Shown here piece by piece: positions 1 to 6,528 of a DNA stretch of 20,113 nt. Positions within the stretch are counted from its first letter, which is position 1, and each line of letters opens with the position of its first letter. The notes beneath the pieces were generated by a model. The model saw only the letters and a program-made list of their open reading frames with translations, was not told the DNA's origin and searched no databases. Source of the stretch: a virus; the IMG/VR virus record IMGVR_UViG_3300021197_001785, positions 1-20,113 of that record; one strand, 5' to 3'. The position numbers and the translations under genes are program-made.

Positions 1-342
1 CAGAAACTTTGCGTCATCTTCCTCACGTTTTTGAAATTGTATAAACGCATAATACGCAACTAAGATACGTCTCTCAATTTCTGGCTCTTGCGCTAGTCGT
101 TTCTTTAAATCTCGCTTTTCGACAATGCTTTTAACGTCTGCTACTTCATCAGGGAACAGGTCAGCCGACTTGATAACTTTAATTGCCCTTTTTAAAGTTG
201 CCTTTTTAAGCTCGTCTTTTCCTTGCTTGTTTTTGTCTGGGCCGTATCGTTCAGCCCAATCTTTATTCCAACCGCCAGCACCGACAACTGTTGACGTTTC
301 CATACCCCAACGAGAAACGCCCCACTTCGATGCGCCCCACAT
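1..342 (-). CDS. Phage protein of unknown function, partial (3' end off window)
   Basis: The frame is open from an ATG at 342-340 to the left edge (114 codons, no stop), so the C-terminus is missing. The ATG overlaps the portal stop as TAATG, so translation is probably coupled. The N-terminus has a repeated Trp-Gly pattern (MWGASKWGVSRWG). The rest is charged and Lys/Glu-rich (for example KDELKKATLKRAIKVIKSAD) and looks helical. The place right after the portal suggests a head-assembly or virion protein, but I do not recognise the family. Existence of the gene is well supported by coupling and the long open frame; function is not. Confidence 0.8.
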   Translation of the reverse strand, partial: MWGASKWGVSRWGMETSTVVGAGGWNKDWAERYGPDKNKQGKDELKKATLKRAIKVIKSADLFPDEVADVKSIVEKRDLKKRLAQEPEIERRILVAYYAFIQFQKREEDDAKFL

Positions 343-2711
343 TAGTTAGCTTCTTCGATAACCGTTTCCATACCCACAGGCTGACCATTCTCATCACGCA
401 CAATTCGTTTCGGTGCGGTAAGAGCTTGGGCAAGTAAAGCCATTTGAGTATCTTGCGCTTGCTTTGCTGTCTCGACAGCTTCTGATGCTATACGCCTGTC
501 CTCTTCAACGTCATCTGCGTTGCGTAGCCCTTTGCTTGCCAGATCATCAAGACGGTTCTTGCGGTCAGTTGTCATTTTAATTTCTTCTAAATCAAAATCA
601 CTTTGTGCCTGCGCCGCCTTTAAGTTTAACTCCATCTCTTTGAGATCAAGCTCACGGTCTTTTTGTTCAGCAATCTTTGCGTCAACTTCTCGCTCATGTA
701 TCGCCTTGGCTTTTTCTAATTCCATTTTCTGAACGTCAGTTAGGCTTTGATTTTTTAACGCCTCGTTCTCAGCTTGGAGCTTCTGCATCTCTTGGGCAAT
801 GACTTGCTGTTGCTCTTGCATTTGAACTTTGGCTTGCTCAATTTGCTGTTGCATTGCCATAACTTCTGGATTCTGACCTTCTTGGTCTGCTTCCTCTTCC
901 TGCCTCATCTCAGGCGGTAACAAATGCTTTAGGCGTTTTGCTAATTTATCACTGCCTACAAAGTCCATATGCTCTAATAAACTGTCTCCAAGAAAAGCCG
1001 CCGCATTTGGAACTTGCTTCATAATCTCAATAAGTGTCTCACGGGTTTCTTCGCGTTGCGTTGCAAAACTTGGCCCACTGGATACAGTAACGTCATAACG
1101 ACCAACAGATAAATTATACAACGCTTTCTCTCCGTTAAGACCCTTCTGGTAAGCTCCACCAGCCTGTTGTGTAAGGTTTATAACTTCTTCAGCACGATCC
1201 TCACCCAATATGCGAATGGTTTCTTGTGGGCTGTATACGCTTGGGATAATTTCTAGGAGGCAGTTACCAGCATACTGAATAGCACGATTGAGGTTATCAA
1301 GAAAATGAAAGTTTGATACGTCACCTTGTCTCTCCCTCGCTAGAATTGCCCTGCCTGATGTCTCGTTTGATCTCGCACCTAGTGAGCTATCAAAAATGCC
1401 CGTAATTGCCTTCATGTCATCGTTGGAGTTCATTGCTTCTTGCAATGCACCTGCTGGAACCCCAGCAAATGATTGACGCTGTGGAACACCGCCTGCGGCT
1501 GGGTCATATTCTAAATGACTGTGAGAACGGGTATTTGCACTTGCCCACTTTGCCTCTTGCCCCTTTGGGATAAAACCCTTCGGGCCGACCCAAGGTGACT
1601 TCGGTGCTAGTGCAACCAGTTCAGTAGATGCGCTACGCCAGAAGTTAAACATCATCTGGCTATCTTTTGCATCTCTGATCATTGACTTGAACGTGCGCTT
1701 ACCATCAACAAATATTTCGTCACCCCAGACAGGGCAAATTGGTATCATTGATCCCGGCCAGTTATCTTCCTCTAAAACCTCAACGCCATTTATGATGCGC
1801 CTTGTGACATCGTGGTACATCGATTCACGCTCTTGCCTGACCTCAATACCAGATGCGGAAATAAATGCGTTAGCTAACTCCTCATCGCTACCACCTTGGA
1901 CGGTCATATCAATGCCACCATCCTCAAAGAACTTCTTTGCCATGATTGGAAGCTGATCTTCACGAACGGCCTGCGTTTCCATTTGCCCAGTTTGAGGGTT
2001 CATAACAGCAATCTGCAAGAGCTTGCGTTTCTTTTCTTCTTTTAGCCAATACTCCGCAATTCTGATATGGTCATCGTTAATCCACTGCTCTGCGCTGTCG
2101 TCTCTCGTATCTCCATCAAAGGCAATCATCGAGCCTTTAGGATAAATCTTTTTGTATTCCTTTTTATTCATAAACTCAGAGACAAATGCGTACTCCCAAT
2201 CGGACGCATCAAACGCTGTTGAACTTGTGTCCCAGTGAACCATCAATGGATTCGGTATGCGGTCAATTTTTGCCTGCAAAGAAAAACTATCTTCATTTGC
2301 CCAATCAATGCTCAATCTAAAAAAGCCAAAGCCACCTGTAACAGAATGATCTATCGCAGTGTCATAAGCTACATCTGCATTAGATACTCGCTCGATTGAT
2401 CTTAACAAACCACCAATAACTTGTGCCGTCTCTTCGTCAGCCCCGTTGTCTACGGGTGAAACTTTCATCGATGGTTTATTTTGTCTGCTCTCGTTTACCA
2501 CCGCCCGTATTAAAGCTGGGAGTTTGTTTATAACGAGAACTGGACGCCCCTCTTGCCGTCTTTGCTTTTTAACAGCGTCAGGCCATTGGTCATTTAATCT
2601 TGAGAACTTCCAATCGGCATAATAGTCTTCACGATTGGCCTCAGAGCCTTCTTGCGATACAGCAAAACGATCTTGAGCGTCTTTGATTACTTCGTCTGTT
2701 ACATCTACCAT
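342..2711 (-). CDS. P22-like portal protein
   Basis: Forms the dodecameric ring at one head vertex through which DNA is packaged and ejected and to which the tail attaches. The 789-aa product is of the size usual for P22 gp1-type portals. It opens with the typical block YYADWKFSRLNDQWP, then RPVLVINKLPALIRAVVNE, and continues through the wing/stem region. The C-terminal part (about residues 640-760) is a long Gln/Glu/Lys-rich segment likely to form a coiled-coil barrel. I place the start at 2711, where ATG overlaps the terminase stop (TAATG) behind AGGAAG. An in-frame ATG at 2726 would add five residues and has a less well-spaced SD. It lies between terminase and the WG-repeat protein, the usual packaging order. 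Confidence 0.95.
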   Translation of the reverse strand: MVDVTDEVIKDAQDRFAVSQEGSEANREDYYADWKFSRLNDQWPDAVKKQRRQEGRPVLVINKLPALIRAVVNESRQNKPSMKVSPVDNGADEETAQVIGGLLRSIERVSNADVAYDTAIDHSVTGGFGFFRLSIDWANEDSFSLQAKIDRIPNPLMVHWDTSSTAFDASDWEYAFVSEFMNKKEYKKIYPKGSMIAFDGDTRDDSAEQWINDDHIRIAEYWLKEEKKRKLLQIAVMNPQTGQMETQAVREDQLPIMAKKFFEDGGIDMTVQGGSDEELANAFISASGIEVRQERESMYHDVTRRIINGVEVLEEDNWPGSMIPICPVWGDEIFVDGKRTFKSMIRDAKDSQMMFNFWRSASTELVALAPKSPWVGPKGFIPKGQEAKWASANTRSHSHLEYDPAAGGVPQRQSFAGVPAGALQEAMNSNDDMKAITGIFDSSLGARSNETSGRAILARERQGDVSNFHFLDNLNRAIQYAGNCLLEIIPSVYSPQETIRILGEDRAEEVINLTQQAGGAYQKGLNGEKALYNLSVGRYDVTVSSGPSFATQREETRETLIEIMKQVPNAAAFLGDSLLEHMDFVGSDKLAKRLKHLLPPEMRQEEEADQEGQNPEVMAMQQQIEQAKVQMQEQQQVIAQEMQKLQAENEALKNQSLTDVQKMELEKAKAIHEREVDAKIAEQKDRELDLKEMELNLKAAQAQSDFDLEEIKMTTDRKNRLDDLASKGLRNADDVEEDRRIASEAVETAKQAQDTQMALLAQALTAPKRIVRDENGQPVGMETVIEEAN

Positions 2712-3967
2712 TAGCTTCCTAACCATCCACCTTCTTCAGCGTAGTTATAAAATTCTTCTGTTGGTTTCCCACGCTCAGTCGTCATGCCGGGAAACAATTC
2801 TGTAAACGCCCAGATCATCGCTTCAGCCCTGTCGGGAGACTTTGATCCCTCATACCCACTGCTCGTAAACAAACAAAGCTGGTCTTCTAACTCTGGGAAA
2901 CTTCCCACATGGCTAATCCTATTTACAGGATACAGCGCACTGATCGGCTCTGCGCGAACGTGCTTGCCTCTTGTTGCGTGAACTTCAGTAACTGGCAGTC
3001 CTCGCCTTATCGTTTGAAGGGTATGACGGCACATATCACCGCCTTGATTCTTCTCAATAACGACTTGATCCGCTTCCCACTTGTCGAACATTGCAACGGC
3101 TCTTGTTGCCCATTGATGTGGTGATCCATGACAGCTACCATCTTCCAATAAGTAACCATGACCATTCCCGTCAACACCGCATACCACAATTCCATGTTCG
3201 TCTGAATTTTCTGTGTCACTTACCGCTGGGTCAACTGCCACAACGATACGCTCTAAATCATTAGGGTAACTATCACGCCTATTGTCGTGAATAACTTGCC
3301 TACTCCAAATTGCCCCGATTGCTTGTGGCTCAAACTCACCTTCCCAGATATGGGAATATCGGTCAGGGTTATTCTTCTTGTCGAATAAACGCTCCTCCTC
3401 TAATTCATTTGGGAAGAACTGGTTGTTAAAGTAATTTGCTTTAATAACGATAGAGGACTCTGGTATCTCTTGGCCTCTAAGTAATCTGTCTACACTGTCG
3501 CTTGCGTTTCTTGGGTTCCAAGAGAACCACAACTCCGAACCGGGAGCGCGAATGGTTGGCCTTAATAATTCTAACGACCTCTCCGATAATGTCTGGGCTT
3601 CCTCGCACCAAGCTACATTGTAACCTTCCAGAGATTTTATGCTTTCCGCTGTATGGTCTTGCATACCAACAAAACCAATTAATCCGTTGCCAGGTGTTTT
3701 TATTTGCGTTGCTTGTACTTCAAACTTGCTGCCTAAACCTAAACGTTCAATCGTATCAGCTATGAGTCTCAAGGCACTTTCTTTGAGCGACTTCTGAACT
3801 TCTCGAACACACACTGCACGAAAGCCCTCTTCTTTTGCAGCCCTTATAACCAACATAGTTGCAAAGTTATGAGACTTGCCAGAACCTCGACCACCCCACG
3901 AACCTTTGTATCTTCCCTTCTTTTCCCACAATGGTTTAAAAACATCAGGAACAATAAACTCAGTCAT
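2711..3967 (-). CDS. terL: Terminase large subunit (PBSX/Terminase_3 type)
   Basis: The ATP-driven packaging motor and nuclease that pumps DNA into the prohead and cuts it. The N-terminal ATPase domain has a Walker A GGRGSGKS at residues 25-32, a Walker B-type segment ending in CEEAQ near residue 120, and a coupling-like WFSWNPRN. The C-terminal RNase H-like nuclease domain begins at VVAVDPAVSD, with further acidic residues in LLEDGS and VVIEKNQGGDM. The 418-aa length fits the family. The start overlaps the preceding stop as ATGA (3967-3964), so it is coupled to the small protein upstream, the likely small subunit. Confidence 0.97.
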   Translation of the reverse strand: MTEFIVPDVFKPLWEKKGRYKGSWGGRGSGKSHNFATMLVIRAAKEEGFRAVCVREVQKSLKESALRLIADTIERLGLGSKFEVQATQIKTPGNGLIGFVGMQDHTAESIKSLEGYNVAWCEEAQTLSERSLELLRPTIRAPGSELWFSWNPRNASDSVDRLLRGQEIPESSIVIKANYFNNQFFPNELEEERLFDKKNNPDRYSHIWEGEFEPQAIGAIWSRQVIHDNRRDSYPNDLERIVVAVDPAVSDTENSDEHGIVVCGVDGNGHGYLLEDGSCHGSPHQWATRAVAMFDKWEADQVVIEKNQGGDMCRHTLQTIRRGLPVTEVHATRGKHVRAEPISALYPVNRISHVGSFPELEDQLCLFTSSGYEGSKSPDRAEAMIWAFTELFPGMTTERGKPTEEFYNYAEEGGWLGS

Positions 3968-4215
3968 TCAAATTTAATCTGTATGTCTATTGCGTGATCC
4001 ACCTCACCCGAAAGCTCCACGCTAGATAAATCTGGAAGCGTTTTCTTTAACAATCCAAGGGCCACAGTAATTTGATCTCTGCTCATTTGAACTGGCTTGC
4101 CCGACTGTGGGTCAAGATCATTGTTTGCAAACATATTCAATCTGTTAACTAACTGACTGGTCTTTATTTTGTCCCTCGTATGTGCGTCATGCTTTGGGTT
4201 TAATCTTCGTGCCAT
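3964..4215 (-). CDS. Probable terminase small subunit-like protein
   Basis: An 83-aa protein ending four bases inside the large terminase gene (ATGA), the usual place for the small subunit that recognises DNA and regulates TerL. The N-terminus is basic (MARRLNPKHDAHTRDKIKTS). The middle has helical segments (SQLVNRLNMFANN and SRDQITVALGLLKKTLPDLS), and the C-terminus is acidic with alternating hydrophobic residues. Similar short proteins with the ALGLLKKTLPDLSSVE segment occur before TerL in many proteobacterial phages, often unannotated or called TerS. The start at 4215 overlaps the methyltransferase stop as TGATG. The functional call rests mainly on position and that segment. Confidence 0.6.
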   Translation of the reverse strand: MARRLNPKHDAHTRDKIKTSQLVNRLNMFANNDLDPQSGKPVQMSRDQITVALGLLKKTLPDLSSVELSGEVDHAIDIQIKFE

Positions 4216-4727
4216 CAGCTTCTCCCCACAAAGACTGTTTCTGCAAACAAGTCATTGTCAAAGAGACCCCAAACGCAATTATCTTTTCCTGTCGTATTGC
4301 CGAACCATTTCACTCGACCAATACTGATAATTTTTTTACAGCTTACCATGAAAGGTATTGCTTGCTTGGTGTGCATCCAATCGGCATCGAATAAAAGCCA
4401 CGTTGGTTTTCTCACCCGAAAGAAATCAATTAAAGGATGTAATATATTTCGATCCCAAGGAGGGTTTGTTATTACATATTCTGATTTTATATTTCTGACT
4501 TCAGTAAAATCTTTTTTTATTATTCCTTCATGTTGCGGTTCGATGTCACTTGCCCACAAACAATTCCCACCATAATATTCAAGGTGGTTGCACAACGCTC
4601 CATTACCAGCGCAAGGTTCCGCAAAAGTAAAATCTTGTGATAAATGTTTTATAAGCGGTTCAACTGCCTCTATCGGTGTTGAATAAAAATCTCTTTCTTT
4701 TCTTTTGAAATTTGATCGTTTGCCCAT
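4215..4727 (-). CDS. Phage SAM-dependent DNA methyltransferase, probably N6-adenine type
   Basis: A 170-aa class I methyltransferase. The SAM-binding motif I is FAEPCAGNGAL at about residues 34-44, and the catalytic motif IV is NPPW at about 88-91, the D/N-PP-Y/W signature of amino-methyltransferases acting on adenine or cytosine N4. The N-terminal RDFYSTPIEAVEPLI is typical of small phage enzymes of this kind. No restriction partner is visible, so a solitary enzyme that alters phage DNA, for instance against host restriction, is likely. The start ATG is preceded by AAGG at longish spacing. Its stop overlaps the next start (TGATG). Substrate base and recognition site cannot be read from the sequence. 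Confidence 0.85.
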   Translation of the reverse strand: MGKRSNFKRKERDFYSTPIEAVEPLIKHLSQDFTFAEPCAGNGALCNHLEYYGGNCLWASDIEPQHEGIIKKDFTEVRNIKSEYVITNPPWDRNILHPLIDFFRVRKPTWLLFDADWMHTKQAIPFMVSCKKIISIGRVKWFGNTTGKDNCVWGLFDNDLFAETVFVGRS

Positions 4728-4755
4728 GTGAGAAGCCTTTCATTAAGGATGTTCT

Positions 4756-4941
4756 CTAGTGTACTGTGTTAAAAAGTTCGTCTTGCATTTCGGCATAGCT
4801 TACAAGCATCACACCTAATTTTGCTAAGACCTCGCTGATCTCTTCGATGTTATAATTCTCATCGATAAGTTGTGAGAAAATATCTGACGCTATTTCGTCA
4901 CCATTCTCTAAAACTTCTTCGATTTTTATAATTTTGTCCAT
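4756..4941 (-). CDS. Small acidic protein of unknown function
   Basis: A 61-aa acidic, apparently all-helical protein beginning MDKIIKIEEVLENGDEIAS. The start at 4941 is chosen because GAGGTG lies five bases before it. An in-frame ATG at 4956 lacks such a site. It is the first gene after the terminator at 5024-5052 and so may head the late packaging operon; the methyltransferase follows 28 bases later. No family recognised. The strong ribosome-binding site supports that it is translated. Confidence 0.7.
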   Translation of the reverse strand: MDKIIKIEEVLENGDEIASDIFSQLIDENYNIEEISEVLAKLGVMLVSYAEMQDELFNTVH

Positions 4942-5192
4942 GCTCACCTCATTCAATAGCCTCTCGCCTAAATCTCTAGTTTAAAATATTTCTGTTACCG
5001 ATAGATTTTGCGTAGGCTAAACGTAAAAAACCCCACATTACTGCGAGGCTTTAATTCCAAATTCTAGGCATAGGTGTTGCGATGCGCTAATTATCGTTCT
5101 TTTAAATTTTATGCGCAATACTTAAATGAACTTTTTTAATTTTTTTACAACAAAGATAATATTGCAATAATAATATCAATCATTTTATTTTC
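4942..5192 (-). other. Gap between early and late minus-strand operons
   Basis: A 250-base AT-rich gap with no gene of normal length. It holds the minus-strand terminator at 5024-5052, a possible 12-codon ORF at 5145-5183, and a copy of CTAGTTTAA at 4976-4984 that matches nine bases of the immunity operator at 9161-9173. A promoter for the late genes is expected between 4942 and 5023, but I see no convincing -35/-10 pair, which would fit a late promoter that needs a phage factor. Confidence 0.5.
5024..5052 (-). terminator. Rho-independent terminator
   Basis: Read on the minus strand, the stem AAGCCTCGC pairs with GTGGGGTTT (9 bp including three G-U pairs) around a six-base loop, and a run of six T follows the G run. 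It would end transcripts of the early operon (9093 to 5193) before the packaging genes. A terminator here, just after the two unknown early genes, is where a lambda-Q-like antiterminator would act. Confidence 0.7.
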
Positions 5193-5606
5193 CTAATAAA
5201 GTTGAAGTGATTTCTTAAACATCTCAAAGTCAATTTTCTCGCCATCCATAATGCACCGCATGATGCTACAAAAATTTTTATACCCAAATCTTCTGACAAC
5301 CTTGTTCGACCATTCCCGATATAATTTGCCCTCTTTTGGCTCTGGATTATTTGTAGAGCCAACCCGACCCGTTGAGCTATAATCTTTAACTTTGTAATCT
5401 ATATTACCAGAAGTGACTTTTTTCCCTACTCTTATTTTAATAACAATCTCTTCTAACACAGCATTTAATTTTCCAGATGCTGCCCAAATTAAAATCGGGT
5501 CTGGATGTTTACGAGCATGATCTAAAGTCTCTGGCGTAGTAAAGCCATGATTTTTCTCCGACTGCTCAGTTTTGTCTTCATCCAATATATTTACTCTTTT
5601 TCCCAA
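5193..5606 (-). CDS. Unknown protein, last gene of the early operon
   Basis: A 137-aa, basic, soluble product with no motif I can name. The middle is rich in Gly, Ser, Lys and Pro (YSSTGRVGSTNNPEPKEGK), followed by an aromatic and basic helical C-terminus (WSNKVVRRFGYKNFCSIMR). No ATG start is available: the frame opens with TTG at 5606 inside the upstream gene, or with a second TTG at 5585 behind an AAAGAG. Position before a terminator and the late operon would suit a late regulator; this is inference from location only. Confidence 0.65.
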   Translation of the reverse strand: MGKRVNILDEDKTEQSEKNHGFTTPETLDHARKHPDPILIWAASGKLNAVLEEIVIKIRVGKKVTSGNIDYKVKDYSSTGRVGSTNNPEPKEGKLYREWSNKVVRRFGYKNFCSIMRCIMDGEKIDFEMFKKSLQLY

Positions 5607-5983
5607 ATTTTTAATTGATGTTTACTCACAGTATTTTTATGCTCGTCTTTCTCAAACGGACATCCTTCAATGTTGCACGGCATAGTGTGATCTTCTGGCA
5701 CTGGGGTTTGATGCCTGCCAATTAATGAAATCTGGCAATGATCGCAAATGCCCACGACTTTTAAATTTCTCGCTTTCCGTCTCAGCACATCTAAATTGCC
5801 TTCATCTACAGCTTTTAAAACTTGTTTTACGTAATAAATAATTGCTTTAGGATTATTAATTCCAGACATTCGTTGCATGAAATGTTTCACTGCCAAACGA
5901 TCTTTTTTCAATCTCGTCTTCAAAAGATAATTTTCTTCTCGCAATTCTTTGCTTATTTTTTCACTTAACTGCGTTCTACTCAC
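5591..5983 (-). CDS. Unknown coiled-coil protein with a Cys cluster
   Basis: A 130-aa protein starting with GTG at 5983 that overlaps the previous stop (GTGA) behind a good AAGGAAAG. Residues 1-35 are Leu/Lys/Glu-rich and probably coiled coil (EELREENYLLKTR-like). The C-terminal half has Cys pairs, CDHC and later CNIEGC, with nearby His residues, a plausible small zinc site. A DNA- or polymerase-binding regulator is possible given its place at the end of the early operon, but I do not recognise the family. Confidence 0.7.
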   Translation of the reverse strand: MSRTQLSEKISKELREENYLLKTRLKKDRLAVKHFMQRMSGINNPKAIIYYVKQVLKAVDEGNLDVLRRKARNLKVVGICDHCQISLIGRHQTPVPEDHTMPCNIEGCPFEKDEHKNTVSKHQLKIWEKE

Positions 5984-6528
5984 GAAACTTTCCTTGCCAC
6001 ATTCTCAAAATTAATATTGCCTTTGCTTTGCCGTAAAAGATTATTGTTTTTCCACTCAGCAATTTTCTCGCTAGGAATCGTTATGTCTAATTCAGCATCA
6101 GGATTTTCTCGTAATATTTTTACAGCTTGCCCAATCAAATATTTTCGAGCGTCTACAAAAAAGCCTTCCCTGTAAGCCCGTAAGTTTTTATCAAGTTTTT
6201 TGTTAGCGTAATCGTGCGCTTGATTTGTTCTTTTGACTGCCCTCATTTCATCGCTGTCAGTTTCTATCGGCTGGTCATACCCCCCTAGTTTTTTACAGGC
6301 GGTAATAAACTCACCGCTGGAAGGCCAGTTTTTATATTTGTGGTTTTTCCTTACCGTGTGAAACGCTTGCTTTAAAATCTCTTCGGAGAAATTTTTAAGG
6401 TCATCAACGTAATCGCCAATTATTATTTCAAGATTCCCATCTGGTGCTTTCCAACCGCGCTCTTGCATCGGTGAGATAATGCACTTTTTTACTTTTGATT
6501 TAACTTCTAAACTATATAAACTACTCAT
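5980..6528 (-). CDS. Possible phage replication protein (helicase-loader-like)
   Basis: A 182-aa protein placed two genes after the O-like initiator, where lambda P-type helicase loaders usually sit. Residues about 35-85 contain a helical block with the pattern KNFSEEILKQAFHTVRKNH followed by WPSSGEFITACKKL, like the short domain near the start of several phage loader or loader-inhibitor proteins. The remainder is basic with helices, and no Walker motif is visible, so it would not be a DnaC-type ATPase. The start overlaps the methyltransferase stop (ATGA), and its own stop overlaps the next GTG. Function is inferred from context. Confidence 0.55.
   Translation of the reverse strand: MSSLYSLEVKSKVKKCIISPMQERGWKAPDGNLEIIIGDYVDDLKNFSEEILKQAFHTVRKNHKYKNWPSSGEFITACKKLGGYDQPIETDSDEMRAVKRTNQAHDYANKKLDKNLRAYREGFFVDARKYLIGQAVKILRENPDAELDITIPSEKIAEWKNNNLLRQSKGNINFENVARKVS

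Noticed and set aside
1687-1956. Plus-strand ORF opposite the portal gene
   Set aside because: Shadow of the portal coding strand, with no SD or recognisable product; the same holds for other opposite-strand ORFs in terminase and metallophosphoesterase.
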